Source of the DNA: an uncultured Clostridia bacterium
Lineage (GTDB): Bacteria > Bacillota > Clostridia > Oscillospirales > Ruminococcaceae
Reading direction: 5' to 3'
Assembly: GCA_945876435.1 (NCBI GenBank)
Contig: CAMCOD010000005.1
Location: 27,786 to 91,785, forward strand
DNA length: 64,000 bases
Part shown: positions 24,797 to 33,795 of the stretch, piece by piece
Layout: each line of letters opens with the position of its first letter
Numbering within the stretch: position 1 is the first letter of the stretch
Notes under the pieces: model-generated
Databases searched by the model: none
What the model was told of the DNA's origin: nothing
The model's input: the letters and a program-made list of their open reading frames with translations, nothing else
Translations under genes and position numbers: made by a program

Positions 24797-26032
24797 TTAC
24801 AGCGTGAACAGCGTGAATTTATGGAAACCTTTCTTGCCTTTTTTCAAGATCAGCTCGCCGTTTGTGAAATCGCTTTCCGAAACACAGGCATTGATATCGG
24901 TTACTTTTGCCTCGTTTACGGAAACGCTGCCGGCTTTGATCAGGCGTTTTGCTTCGGATTTGGAAGGAGCCAGCTCAGCGCGAACCAGCAGATCCGCCAC
25001 CTGCATTTTGCTATCACTGATCTCCGCAGCGGTCAGAGCTGTGGTTGGCATATTGACCGAGGAGTTGCCGGCGGTAAACAGGGCACGGGCGGCCTCCAGG
25101 GCTTTCTGCGCTTCTTCTTCGCCATGAACCATAGCAGTCAGTTCCACTGCCAGACGTTCCTTGGCCTTGTTCAGTTCGGCGCCTTCCATCGTCCGCTCCA
25201 TTTCCTCGATTTCCTCAATTGGAATAAAGGTCAGCATTTTCAGGCATTTGATCACGTCGGCGTCGCCTACGTTTCTCCAGTACTGGAAGAATTCATAAGG
25301 GCTGGTCTTTTCCGCATCCAGCCATACTGCGTTGCCGGCGGTTTTACCCATTTTTTTGCCGTTGGAATCGGTAAGCAGAGTAATGGTCAGGGCATGTGCA
25401 TCCTTGCCCAGCTTGCGGCGGATCAATTCGGTACCGCCCAGCATATTGCTCCACTGGTCGTCGCCGCCAAACTGCATATTGCAGCCGTATTTCTGGAACA
25501 TGTAGTAGAAGTCGTAGGACTGCATGATCATGTAGTTGAATTCCAGGAAGCTGAGGCCCTTTTCCATCCGCTGTTTGTAGCATTCGGCGCGGAGCATATT
25601 GTTAACGGAGAAGCAGGCGCCAACCTCCCGCAGCAGATCAACGTAATTCAGGTTCAGCAGCCAATCGGCGTTGTTTACCATCATGGCTTTTCCCTCGCCA
25701 AACTCAATAAAACGCTCCATCTGGCGTTTGAAGCACTCGGCGTTATGGTCGATATCCTCTTTGGTCAGCATTTTCCGCATATCGGTACGCCCGGAAGGGT
25801 CGCCGATCATGGTGGTTCCGCCGCCGATCAGGGCGATTGGACGGTTTCCACCCATCTGCAGACGTTTCATCAAGGTCAAAGCCATAAAATGACCAGCGGT
25901 CAAACTGTCCGCAGTACAGTCGAAGCCAATGTAAAAGGTCGCTTTGCCTTCGTTGATCATTTCTCGGATGTGTTCTTCGTCCGTGGTCTGTGCGATCAGA
26001 CCGCGGCGCTGCAATTCTTCATAAAGCTGCAT
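24797..26032 (-). CDS. tyrS: Tyrosyl-tRNA synthetase
   Basis: Class I synthetase (411 residues) charging tRNA-Tyr. The HIGH-like motif is TAGHFMALTLMK near residue 42, preceded by GFDCTADSLT. The KMSKS-like motif is DSNGKKMGKTAGNAVW near 230. A C-terminal S4-like RNA-binding domain is seen around LAPSKSEAKRLIKAGSVSVN. The ATG at 26032 is supported by AAAAAGGAGAC 9 bp upstream. A T-box leader with a Tyr specifier precedes it. It is transcribed toward thrS but has its own promoter and terminator. Confidence 0.96.
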   Translation of the reverse strand: MQLYEELQRRGLIAQTTDEEHIREMINEGKATFYIGFDCTADSLTAGHFMALTLMKRLQMGGNRPIALIGGGTTMIGDPSGRTDMRKMLTKEDIDHNAECFKRQMERFIEFGEGKAMMVNNADWLLNLNYVDLLREVGACFSVNNMLRAECYKQRMEKGLSFLEFNYMIMQSYDFYYMFQKYGCNMQFGGDDQWSNMLGGTELIRRKLGKDAHALTITLLTDSNGKKMGKTAGNAVWLDAEKTSPYEFFQYWRNVGDADVIKCLKMLTFIPIEEIEEMERTMEGAELNKAKERLAVELTAMVHGEEEAQKALEAARALFTAGNSSVNMPTTALTAAEISDSKMQVADLLVRAELAPSKSEAKRLIKAGSVSVNEAKVTDINACVSESDFTNGELILKKGKKGFHKFTLFTL

Positions 26033-26073
26033 AGTACTTGTCTCCTTTTTCATATATCACTGATTTTATAGCG

Positions 26074-26330
26074 AAAAATAAGCCCTCTGCTTATTTTCCA
26101 TAAGCAGAGGGCGAAGATAGTCGCGTTACCACCTCTATTTACCGCAGGCTCACGCCAACGGCCTCAGCAGGTACCTTCCAGCCTATCGGCACGGAATCCA
26201 TACCCTGACATGGTAACGGTTGTCAACCGGCCGTGCCTACTGAGGAAATTCCAGGTTCGGGCGGCAGCTCGGAGATGTATTCACTGCGTTTTTTCTGCCT
26301 CCTTCCACCAAATGGAGGCTCTCTGTGAGA
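26074..26330 (-). promoter_or_regulatory. T-box leader of tyrS
   Basis: On the minus strand: CACAGAGAGCC near 26317-26329, GTGAATACATCTCC with specifier TAC (Tyr) at 26277-26279, the antiterminator core AGAGGTGGTAACGCG (26122-26136), and a terminator hairpin (26082-26112, stem GCCCTCTGCTTA) followed by a T-rich run. TGGT would pair with ACCA of tRNA-Tyr. It fills nearly all of the gap between recN and tyrS (26033-26411). Confidence 0.93.
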
Positions 26331-26372
26331 AAAGAAGCGCAGTTACTTCTTCTCGTCATGGCTGATAGGGTT

Positions 26373-26401
26373 ATTATAACCGCAAGGGGTGGTTTTGTCA
26401 A
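26373..26401 (-). promoter_or_regulatory. Promoter of tyrS
   Basis: Minus-strand TTGACA (26396-26401) and TATAAT (26373-26378) with a 17-bp spacer: consensus boxes, beginning 10 bp after the recN stop codon. Confidence 0.8.
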
Positions 26402-26411
26402 GATTTTTCCC

Positions 26412-28073
26412 TTATTTATGGGCAAGAAGCAGCATTTCCCGGGCATTTTCCATGGCCGTTTCCGTTACAGCCTCACCGGAAACGATGCGGGCGATCTCCC
26501 GCACCCGTTCCTCCTCGCTGAGCAAGTCCACCCGGGTAAAGGTGCGTCCCTCCTCCACTTCCTTATGGATGTACAGGTGCGTATCTCCGCAGGCTGCCAC
26601 CGGAGCAAGGTGCGTAACACAGATGACCTGCCGGTTACGGGAGACCTCCTGCAGCTTTCGTCCGATTTTCTGGGCGGCAGCGCCGCTGACGCCGGTGTCG
26701 ATCTCATCGAAAATAGCCGTACCCACCCGGTCTTTTTCAGCCAGTACGTTTTTGATGGACAGCATGACCCGGGACAGCTCGCCGCCGGAGGCGATCTTCG
26801 CCAGCGGTTTTGGCTGTTCACCGGCGTTGGAGCTGATCAGCAATTCCATTTCGTCCTGACCGTTGGGCCGGTAATCGCAGCGGCCAGCGCTGACTGTTAG
26901 TTTCACGGAAGGCATATTCAGGAATTCCAATTCCTTTTTGATGCGGGACAGGAAATTTCGGGCAGTTTGATGGCGCGCCGCAGTCAATTCATCGGCCGCC
27001 TGCGCCAGCTTGGGCAACAGCTTCCGCTCCTCTTCCAGCAAGCGGTCAATGATCTCCTGGGAGAACTGAATTTCCTCAAGCTCTTTTGACGCCTTTTCCC
27101 CATATTCCTGAATTTCAGCAATGGTAGAACCGTATTTCCGCTTAAAGTTCTGGATCAGCTCCAGACGGTCCTCGATTTCGTCCAGAGAATGGGGATCAAA
27201 GTCCAACTGATCCAGATAGCGGCTGAGCTCTCCGCTGATATCGTTGACCGTATAGGAAATATCGGTCACCTGCGCTGCCGCATCGGACAGCTCCGGTACA
27301 AAACGGGATAGTTTGCCTAAAGTTTCCGCCAATTGACTGAGCAAACCGGCGGCACCTTCTGCATCCTCTCCCCCGTCCAGCAATCCTTTGGCTTCCGCGG
27401 CCAGTTTCATGATCCTCTCGCCGTTGCGGATGGTGTCCCGGCGGGCTGTTAGCTCCTCATCCTCGCCGATTTGCAGGTTCGCAGCTTCGATCTCGTTGAC
27501 CTGATACTGGAGCAGGGAGATTTTCTGCTCTTTTTCCCGATCGCTCTGGGCCATGGAACGGAGTTTTTTCCGAAGTTCCATGACCTGACTGTAAATTTGG
27601 CTGTACGCTTCCCGCAGATCAGCCAATTCACCGAAGCTGTCGATGTATTCAATGTGATATTGAGGGTCCAGCAGACGGTGGTTGTCCTTCTGCCCATGGA
27701 CGTCGATCAGTTGGGAAGAGATCTCCCGAAGGATCTGCAGCGTTGCCGGCCGGCCATTGACCTTGCAGCTGTTGCGCGCCCCGATTTCCCGGGCGATCAG
27801 AACTTCCCTATCGTTTGTTTCATAGCCAAGCTCCTGGATTTTTCCAGCTGCTTCCGGCGAAACATCGGTAAACAGCGCCGAAATCGCTGCTGTTTCCTCG
27901 CCGCTGCGGATAATATCCCGCGACAGACGGGCACCCAGCACCCCGTTGATGGCGGAGATCAGCATAGTTTTTCCGGCGCCTGTTTCACCGGTGAACACAT
28001 TGAAACCAGAACCAAACTGAATGGACGCCTCCTGAATCACCGCGATATTTTTAATATATAGCTGAGAGAGCAT
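26412..28073 (-). CDS. recN: RecN, DNA double-strand break repair ATPase
   Basis: SMC-like protein of 553 residues acting early in recombinational repair of double-strand breaks. Walker A FTGETGAGKTMLISAI lies near residues 28-43. A coiled-coil middle region follows. The C-terminal lobe holds KIASGGELSRVMLSIK (ABC signature) and TAIFDEIDTGVSG (Walker B). The start ATG has GAGGAGAGGGA upstream. It is the last gene of a long co-oriented cluster and follows argR by 12 bp, an order common in Firmicutes. Confidence 0.96.
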   Translation of the reverse strand: MLSQLYIKNIAVIQEASIQFGSGFNVFTGETGAGKTMLISAINGVLGARLSRDIIRSGEETAAISALFTDVSPEAAGKIQELGYETNDREVLIAREIGARNSCKVNGRPATLQILREISSQLIDVHGQKDNHRLLDPQYHIEYIDSFGELADLREAYSQIYSQVMELRKKLRSMAQSDREKEQKISLLQYQVNEIEAANLQIGEDEELTARRDTIRNGERIMKLAAEAKGLLDGGEDAEGAAGLLSQLAETLGKLSRFVPELSDAAAQVTDISYTVNDISGELSRYLDQLDFDPHSLDEIEDRLELIQNFKRKYGSTIAEIQEYGEKASKELEEIQFSQEIIDRLLEEERKLLPKLAQAADELTAARHQTARNFLSRIKKELEFLNMPSVKLTVSAGRCDYRPNGQDEMELLISSNAGEQPKPLAKIASGGELSRVMLSIKNVLAEKDRVGTAIFDEIDTGVSGAAAQKIGRKLQEVSRNRQVICVTHLAPVAACGDTHLYIHKEVEEGRTFTRVDLLSEEERVREIARIVSGEAVTETAMENAREMLLLAHK

Positions 28074-28085
28074 TCCCTCTCCTCC

Positions 28086-28538
28086 TTAGTGGATCAACTT
28101 ATTCAGGTCTTCGATCATTTTTTCCGCATACGCTTCGCTGCGCATAACCAACAGAATGGTGTCATCCCCGGCAATTGTTCCCACCACGCCTTCCCAATGG
28201 ATGGAATCCAGCGCCGCGCAGGCGGCGTTCGCCATACCGGTATAGCATTTTACCACAACCAGGTTCTGGGCATAATCCACACCCCGCACCGATTCGGAAA
28301 AAATCGCGTGGAACTTGAAGGACAGGTCGCTGCCTTTTTCTTTCTGGTGGGTCGTGTAGTGATAGCTGCCATCATTGGACAAAGACTTGATCAGACGCAG
28401 CTCCTTAATGTCGCGGGATACGGTGGCCTGTGTTACCTGAAATCCGTTTTTGCTCAGTTCTGCCTGAAGCTCTTCCTGGGTGTTGATATGCTTGCTCCCA
28501 ATCAGCTCCAGAATCTTTGCATGACGCTTCGCTTTCAT
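28086..28538 (-). CDS. argR: ArgR/AhrC arginine repressor
   Basis: Arginine-responsive transcription regulator of 150 residues. The N-terminal winged helix (MKAKRHAKILELI...TVSRDIKELRLIK) binds ARG boxes. The C-terminal domain carries the GTIAGDDTILLVMRS oligomerisation and arginine-binding segment. It lies between nadK and recN, a conserved argR-recN arrangement. No arginine biosynthesis gene is in the window, so the regulon must lie elsewhere. Confidence 0.95.
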   Translation of the reverse strand: MKAKRHAKILELIGSKHINTQEELQAELSKNGFQVTQATVSRDIKELRLIKSLSNDGSYHYTTHQKEKGSDLSFKFHAIFSESVRGVDYAQNLVVVKCYTGMANAACAALDSIHWEGVVGTIAGDDTILLVMRSEAYAEKMIEDLNKLIH

Positions 28539-28540
28539 AA

Positions 28541-29401
28541 TTACCTCCTGTTGGTGAAGTTTTCAGTCAGTTTTTTATAGTAATTGTTCTTGGAAAGGAC
28601 AACATATTTCATCTTCTGCTGTGCTTGGTAAATCGTTACCCAGTCGCCAGGCACGATTTTAATAATATCCTTGCCGTCGATGGACAGCATCAGAGTGTCT
28701 GAGTTATTGATATATTTTCCCTGAACGGTCAGCAGCTCCTGCGGCCCATAGACCATAGAGCGAAAGAAAAGAGAATGGGGACAAATCGGGGTAACAATAA
28801 TCGCCTGCATACCGGCGCAAACGATCGGTCCTCCCGCTGACAGGGAATAAGCTGTGGAGCCGGTGGGTGTGGAGAAAATCAGGCCGTCGGCACGGTAGCT
28901 GTTGATATAGCCGCTGCGCAGCACCACATCAATATCCGCTACACGGGCATTCATGTCCTCCTTGCTGATGACCGCGTCATTGATGGCAAGGTAAGTCTCC
29001 GCTCCGCCTTCCTTGTGATGATGATTGACCTCCAGAACCATACGCTCCTGGATCTCGTAATTCCCATTAACCAGCTGAATAAGAGAATCCAGTTCATAGT
29101 GTTCCAGCTCAGTGAGAAAACCCAGGCGGCCGGAGTTAATACCCACAATGGGCTTGTCCATGGCAATGGCTATCTCCGCGCTGTGGATCAAAGTACCGTC
29201 GCCGCCGATGGTAATGACCATATCCACAGCTTCTTTATCCCGCTCCATATCAAATTCCCGAACCATCAGATTCTGAAAAATTTCCATGTATTTCGGCGCC
29301 ACATAAACATCGCAGCCTCTGGATTTCAGAATCTGAATGGCGCGGCTGGCACATTCCACGGAATTTTTCTTGCCCGGATTCAAAATCATCAGGAAATTCA
29401 T
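28541..29401 (-). CDS. nadK: NAD kinase
   Basis: ATP- or polyphosphate-dependent NAD kinase (286 residues) making NADP. The GGDGTLIHSAEIA motif sits near residue 67. The NE/D-type substrate motif appears as AINDAVISKEDMNARV, and DGLIFSTPTGSTAYSLSAGGPIV contains the second conserved glycine-rich region. The start ATG has GGGGGATAAGGA upstream. It is followed by argR 2 bp later and preceded by tlyA, part of one operon. Confidence 0.94.
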   Translation of the reverse strand: MNFLMILNPGKKNSVECASRAIQILKSRGCDVYVAPKYMEIFQNLMVREFDMERDKEAVDMVITIGGDGTLIHSAEIAIAMDKPIVGINSGRLGFLTELEHYELDSLIQLVNGNYEIQERMVLEVNHHHKEGGAETYLAINDAVISKEDMNARVADIDVVLRSGYINSYRADGLIFSTPTGSTAYSLSAGGPIVCAGMQAIIVTPICPHSLFFRSMVYGPQELLTVQGKYINNSDTLMLSIDGKDIIKIVPGDWVTIYQAQQKMKYVVLSKNNYYKKLTENFTNRR

Positions 29402-29414
29402 TCCTTATCCCCCC

Positions 29415-30212
29415 TTACAGCGTTTCGTGAGCCTTGGCAACTACGCCTTCCACCGTCTCATGAGCAAGCGGATGATTAGCCTCTTCTTTGCCCAGATGGA
29501 GCAAATACTCAATATTTCCTTCCGGTCCTTTGATTGGCGAAAAATCCAGCCCCAGCACGGCAAAACCCAACCCCTGCGCAAAATCAGCCACCTTCTCAAT
29601 GACCATTTCATGGATTTTCGGGTCACGGACAACTCCTTTTTTCCCAACATTTTCCCGTCCGGCCTCAAACTGGGGCTTCACCAGGCAGACCATGGACCTA
29701 CCATCCTTCAGAAAGCGGTAAGCAACCGGCAAAACCAGTGTTAGAGAGATAAAGGACACATCAACTGAGATAAAATCCAGTTTCTCCGGCACCTGTTCTT
29801 CTGTCAAATAGCGAATATTGGTGCGCTCCAGATTGACCACCCGTTCATCCGTGCGCAGGCTCCAGGCCAACTGGCCGTAGCCCACATCAACGGAATAAAC
29901 CTTAGCGGCGCCGTTCTGCAGCATACAGTCGGTAAAGCCGCCTGTGGAGGCGCCAATGTCCATACAAATGCCCCCATTCAGGTCAATAGGGAAGCTTTCC
30001 ATCGCCTTCTCCAGCTTTTTGCCGCCTCGGCTCACATATTTCAGACTTTCGCCCCGAACTTCGATGGAATCATCCTCTTTTACCTGGGTCCCAGCCTTAT
30101 CGGACTTCTGTCCGTTGACATAGACCAAGCCTTCCATAATCAGCACCTTTGCCCGCTCCCGGCTCTGACAGAGTCCCCGCTGCACCAGTGCCGCGTCCAG
30201 TCGTTCCTTCAA
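29415..30212 (-). CDS. tlyA: TlyA-family rRNA methyltransferase / hemolysin-like protein
   Basis: A 265-residue protein with an N-terminal S4 RNA-binding domain (RLDAALVQRGLCQSRERAK, with YVNGQKSDK) and an FtsJ-like Rossmann methyltransferase domain (MDIGASTGGFTDCML SAM motif, followed by DVGYGQLAW). Characterised members methylate ribose in 16S/23S rRNA. The start is TTG, with AGGAGGGATTCCC 7 bp ahead. Its place in the dxs-tlyA-nadK-argR-recN run matches other Firmicutes. Confidence 0.93.
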   Translation of the reverse strand: MKERLDAALVQRGLCQSRERAKVLIMEGLVYVNGQKSDKAGTQVKEDDSIEVRGESLKYVSRGGKKLEKAMESFPIDLNGGICMDIGASTGGFTDCMLQNGAAKVYSVDVGYGQLAWSLRTDERVVNLERTNIRYLTEEQVPEKLDFISVDVSFISLTLVLPVAYRFLKDGRSMVCLVKPQFEAGRENVGKKGVVRDPKIHEMVIEKVADFAQGLGFAVLGLDFSPIKGPEGNIEYLLHLGKEEANHPLAHETVEGVVAKAHETL

Positions 30213-30249
30213 AGGGAATCCCTCCTGTTTCTCCTAAAATCCTGAACTT

Positions 30250-32100
30250 TTAATAAAAATAATCTTTATAATCCTGAATCAGGGATGCGCTGTCCAAGCG
30301 GCACAGCGCCGTGGCCTCCGCCGGAGTGGCCTGCGGCACAAAGCAGTTGTCCACGCCCCGAAGCTTGTACTGCCCTTTGTAGCCCTCCTCCAACAGTTTT
30401 GCGCCCACATACTGGCCCAGACCGCCGGTTTGGATCCCCTCCTCCACAAAGAGAATGCGTTCCGCTTCTTTCATCAGCGCAAAGGCGTCCACATGGATCG
30501 GGAATATCCTGGTCAGCTTCAAAACCGAAGCGCCAAGTTCCTTGGCCGCCTTCGCCGCTTCCGCGGAAATGCGTCCGTAGGTGACGATGAGTTTCTTCCG
30601 GCTCTCCCCCAGCAGCTGCCAATCCTGCGCTTTGGTAAGAGCGGCCAGATCAGCGTCCTGACCGCCTCTGGGATACCGGACGCCGCAGACGCCGTCTTCC
30701 CGGTACAACGCCTGTTCCATCGCCCAACGCAGTTCCTGAAAGGTTGCAGGCGAGTAAAGCACGATTCCCGGAATATTCAACAGCATCGCTACATCAAACA
30801 AACCATTATGCGTCTCACCGTCAGCTCCTACAATTCCTGCCCGGTCAATGGCCAGGACAATATGTTGTTTCTCAATGGAACAGTCATGGAGCACCTGGTC
30901 ATAGCAGCGCTGAAGAAAGCTGGAATACACCGCAAACACCGGTGTCATTCCTTCGGCGGCAAGTCCGGCCGCAAAAGTCACCGCATGCGGTTCCGCGATC
31001 CCCACATCAAAGAAACGCCCCGCCTGCTTAAAAGCTTTGGAAAAGAAGTTAAGGCCGGTGCCGTATTTCATGGCGGCGGTAATGGCGCAGATTTTTTCGT
31101 CTCTCTTGGCAAGCTCCGTCAGATGCCTGCCGAACACCTCGGAAAAGCTGAGTGCGCCCGCTTTGCTCTTGCTCTTTCCAGTGCGAATGTCAAAACCGGA
31201 AGTTCCATGAAATTCACCAGGATTTTTTTCCGCAAAGGAATAGCCTTTGCCTTTCTGTGTTTCCACATGGAGAAAGACCGGGCCGCCGAGGGCCTTCGCG
31301 CGGCTGAGAACCGCGCAGAGCTGATCCAGATCATGTCCGTTCACCGGACCAAGGTAACGAAAACCCATATCCTCAAAGAAATTGCTGCCGTAAAGAATGG
31401 TTTTGGCCGCTGATTTCATCTTAACCAGCGAAGATTCCAGTGGTTTTCCCACCAGAGGGATCTTCTGGCAGAAGGCCTGAACATCATCCTTCATTTTGAA
31501 GTATCCCGGCGTGGAACGAATGTTGGAGAGGTACTTGGCCAAGTTGCTCTCGTTCTTGGAAATGGACATTTTATTGTCATTTAAGATGACGATCAGTCGA
31601 TCCCCACTTCTGGCGGCATTATTGATGGCCTCATAGGCCATGCCGCTGGTGAAAGCACCGTCGCCAATGACCGCAATGGTGCTGTGCGGGTCATTTTTCA
31701 GGGTCTTGGCCCGTGCCATACCGCTGGCCGCCGAAATCGAGGTGCTGGAATGACCGGTAACAAAGGCGTCATGGACGCTTTCTTTCGGTTTTGGAAAGCC
31801 GGAAAGGCCGTCTTTTTGCCGAAGGGTATGGAATTGTTCCCTGCGTCCGGTCAGCAGCTTGTGGGCATAGCTTTGATGGCCCACATCCCAGACGATTTTA
31901 TCCTTCGGTGAGTCAAAGATCCGATGCAGAGCTACCGTCAGCTCCACTACACCCAGACTGGATGCCAGATGACCTCCATTTTTTGAGGTAGTTTCAATCA
32001 TTACATCCCGCAATTCCCTGCAAAGCAGCGGAAGTTCTTCTTTATTCAACCGCTTTACATCCGCGGGAGAGTCAATCCGGCTCAAGATAGGATCGTTCAT
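30250..32100 (-). CDS. dxs: 1-deoxy-D-xylulose-5-phosphate synthase
   Basis: Thiamine-diphosphate enzyme (616 residues) condensing pyruvate and glyceraldehyde 3-phosphate, first step of the MEP isoprenoid pathway. The N-terminal part has DVGHQSYAHKLLTGR and the ThDP/Mg motif GDGAFTSGMAYEAINNA...NDNKMSIS. The transketolase pyrimidine domain follows (FDVGIAEPHAVTFAAGLA, DRAGIVGADGETHNGLFD), then the C-terminal domain. The ATG at 32100 is chosen over a TTG two codons earlier; AAGGAAATTGGGA precedes it. It lies two genes after ispA in the same operon, joining two steps of isoprenoid synthesis. Confidence 0.96.
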   Translation of the reverse strand: MNDPILSRIDSPADVKRLNKEELPLLCRELRDVMIETTSKNGGHLASSLGVVELTVALHRIFDSPKDKIVWDVGHQSYAHKLLTGRREQFHTLRQKDGLSGFPKPKESVHDAFVTGHSSTSISAASGMARAKTLKNDPHSTIAVIGDGAFTSGMAYEAINNAARSGDRLIVILNDNKMSISKNESNLAKYLSNIRSTPGYFKMKDDVQAFCQKIPLVGKPLESSLVKMKSAAKTILYGSNFFEDMGFRYLGPVNGHDLDQLCAVLSRAKALGGPVFLHVETQKGKGYSFAEKNPGEFHGTSGFDIRTGKSKSKAGALSFSEVFGRHLTELAKRDEKICAITAAMKYGTGLNFFSKAFKQAGRFFDVGIAEPHAVTFAAGLAAEGMTPVFAVYSSFLQRCYDQVLHDCSIEKQHIVLAIDRAGIVGADGETHNGLFDVAMLLNIPGIVLYSPATFQELRWAMEQALYREDGVCGVRYPRGGQDADLAALTKAQDWQLLGESRKKLIVTYGRISAEAAKAAKELGASVLKLTRIFPIHVDAFALMKEAERILFVEEGIQTGGLGQYVGAKLLEEGYKGQYKLRGVDNCFVPQATPAEATALCRLDSASLIQDYKDYFY

Positions 32101-32127
32101 TCCCAATTTCCTTTCCCTGTTTTCTGG

Positions 32128-32676
32128 CTACGGCAAAGGGAACATGAGCGCCACCGCAATGCCCAGGATCACACCGCCCAACACTTCCAACGGGGAGTGG
32201 CCCAGCAGTTCCTTCAGCAGTTCCCTATTGTGTTCAATGGCTTTCTGCGATTTTTGATCGTCTGGATCTTCCGCGTGACGTTTGCGGAAAAGATCAAACT
32301 TTCTCTTTTTTTCCACCTCATACACGATGCGGAAGTTATCCGACATGGAACTGATAATCTGATTCAGCACTTTCGCATGCTGGCCGGCCGCCCGTCGAAC
32401 ACCCATGGCGTCATACATCACAACAGCGGCCACCGCAAAACAGATCGCAAATTCCACACTGTTCCAGCCATTCAGCCGCCCGGCTATCACCGTCAGCGAT
32501 ACCACAAAGGCGGAATGGGCGCTGGGCATACCGCCGGCTCCCACCATACGCTCCAAATTCAGTTCCTTGGTTACAACCAAATTGAGGATCGTTTTGATCA
32601 GCTGTGCCAAAAACCAGGAAACAGCCGCAACAATAATATAGTAGTTGTGTGTGATTTCAGTTAAAAATTCTCTCAT
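32128..32676 (-). CDS. DUF212 divergent PAP2-family membrane protein
   Basis: A 182-residue membrane protein of the divergent PAP2 (DUF212) group. MPSAHSAFVVSLTV contains the phosphatase-like PSAH motif, MYDAMGVRRAAGQHA contains another conserved block, and a C-terminal helix follows GHSPLEVLGGVILG. A lipid-phosphate phosphatase role, perhaps on polyprenyl phosphates given the neighbouring ispA and dxs, is inference. The start region is duplicated: a 22-bp tandem repeat places a second ATG with the same following codons 22 bp upstream in another frame. The SD sequence is weak for either start. Confidence 0.85.
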   Translation of the reverse strand: MREFLTEITHNYYIIVAAVSWFLAQLIKTILNLVVTKELNLERMVGAGGMPSAHSAFVVSLTVIAGRLNGWNSVEFAICFAVAAVVMYDAMGVRRAAGQHAKVLNQIISSMSDNFRIVYEVEKKRKFDLFRKRHAEDPDDQKSQKAIEHNRELLKELLGHSPLEVLGGVILGIAVALMFPLP

Positions 32677-32706
32677 AGCCTAATAAAAATTCTCTCATAG
32701 CCTAAT
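32663..32706. repeat. 22-bp perfect tandem duplication at the ispA/DUF212 junction
   Basis: Units 32663-32684 and 32685-32706 are identical (plus-strand AAAAATTCTCTCATAGCCTAAT). Each copy contains a TAG and an ATG-AGA-GAA-TTT start on the minus strand. The copy nearer ispA supplies the ispA stop codon and opens a 13-codon frame that ends inside the DUF212 gene. The duplication is not a multiple of three, so only the second ATG reads the real protein. Confidence 0.95.
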
Positions 32707-33586
32707 ACTTTCTCTCTAAGATATAGTCCGCCATGCCGCACAAAAAGCCGCTGTCCAGACCGGCCTTTTTCAAGTGTTCCTTTGCTTCTTCCAGCAGTTT
32801 GGTGGAGATGATTCCCGCCTTTTCCACGCCATACAGGCTGACATAGGTCACTTTGGACTGTTTAGCATCACTGCCAGCCGGTTTTCCCAAATCCTGCGTG
32901 GTGGCGGTCACATCCAGAATATCATCGGTGATCTGGAAAGCCAGACCGATTCCCTTGGCATAGGCCTTAGCGGCCTCAATCTTCTCTGTTTCTGCCCCCG
33001 CAAGGATGCAGCCCATCTCACAGGCTGCGGCGATCAGCGCGCCGGTCTTGAGGGCATCGGTTTCTTTCAGGCGGGCTTCGGTGGTTTCGGGCTTCTGCTC
33101 ATTGGCCAGATCCAGAATCTGCCCTCCGATCATTCCATAGGCACCGATGGCCCTGGATAAACAGGCTGCCGCTTTCAAGATCCGCTGCGAAGGCAGATCC
33201 TGTTGATGCAGCATAAGATCAAAAGCCTGGGTCAGCAGCCCATCGCCTGCCAACAAGGCTGTGGCCTCTCCATAGGCAATGTGGCAGGAGGGTTTTCCCC
33301 GGCGAAGGGCATCATCATCCATACAAGGCAGGTCATCATGAATCAGAGAATAGGCGTGTACCATTTCCACCGCACAGGCAAAAGGCAACGCTTCCTCTTC
33401 CTTTCCGCCGCAAACCGAACAAAAAGCCAGCAGCAATGCTGCTCTCAACCGTTTTCCACCGCCCAGCAGGCTGTAACGCATGGCCTCCACAACCTCCTGC
33501 TGAGGACAGGTGCACAGCGGCAGACAAGCATCCAGTGCCTGTTCCACTTCGGCGGCATACTGCTTTAGCTGCATCTGAAATTCCAT
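32702..33586 (-). CDS. ispA: Short-chain polyprenyl (farnesyl/geranyl) diphosphate synthase
   Basis: Class E trans-prenyltransferase of 294 residues condensing IPP with allylic diphosphates. The first aspartate-rich motif is in HDDLPCMDDDALRRGKPS near residue 80, the second in FQITDDILDVTATTQDLGK near 215. Other marks are GGGKRLRAALLL near 37 and the GDGLLTQAFDLM stretch. It overlaps xseB by one base (TAATG). The xseA-xseB-ispA-dxs order is common in Clostridia and Bacilli. Chain length (C15 versus C10 or C20) is not decided from the sequence. Confidence 0.94.
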   Translation of the reverse strand: MEFQMQLKQYAAEVEQALDACLPLCTCPQQEVVEAMRYSLLGGGKRLRAALLLAFCSVCGGKEEEALPFACAVEMVHAYSLIHDDLPCMDDDALRRGKPSCHIAYGEATALLAGDGLLTQAFDLMLHQQDLPSQRILKAAACLSRAIGAYGMIGGQILDLANEQKPETTEARLKETDALKTGALIAAACEMGCILAGAETEKIEAAKAYAKGIGLAFQITDDILDVTATTQDLGKPAGSDAKQSKVTYVSLYGVEKAGIISTKLLEEAKEHLKKAGLDSGFLCGMADYILERKY

Positions 33587-33795
33587 TATGCCTGTTCCCC
33601 TTCCGTCCGTGACAGCATGACCTTTTCCAGCTTGGTCTGTGCGCTGTTCAGCTTTTTGTTGCAGAGGTTGATCAGCTTGGCTGCTTCCTCATAAAGCTCC
33701 ACCGCCTCATCCAGCGAGACAGAACCCTGTCCCAGCAGGACAGATATCTCATCCAAACGGGCCATTGCCGTTTCAAATGTCCATTTTTCCGCCAT
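33586..33795 (-). CDS. xseB: Exodeoxyribonuclease VII small subunit
   Basis: A 69-residue helical protein with the family pattern FETAMARLDEISVLL near the N-terminus and VSLDEAVELYEEAAKLINLCNKKL in the middle. It wraps the XseA subunit to form the single-strand exonuclease. The start directly follows the xseA stop (TAAATG), so translation is coupled. Confidence 0.93.
   Translation of the reverse strand: MAEKWTFETAMARLDEISVLLGQGSVSLDEAVELYEEAAKLINLCNKKLNSAQTKLEKVMLSRTEGEQA

Noticed and set aside
26082..26330. Stem-loop region considered as a tRNA or other stable RNA
   Set aside because: Conserved T-box core, specifier and terminator explain the structure; no acceptor-stem or T-arm pattern of a tRNA.
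32685..32698. 13-codon frame from the duplicated ATG as a coding gene
   Set aside because: Too short to annotate as a gene; kept only as a finding about the duplication.
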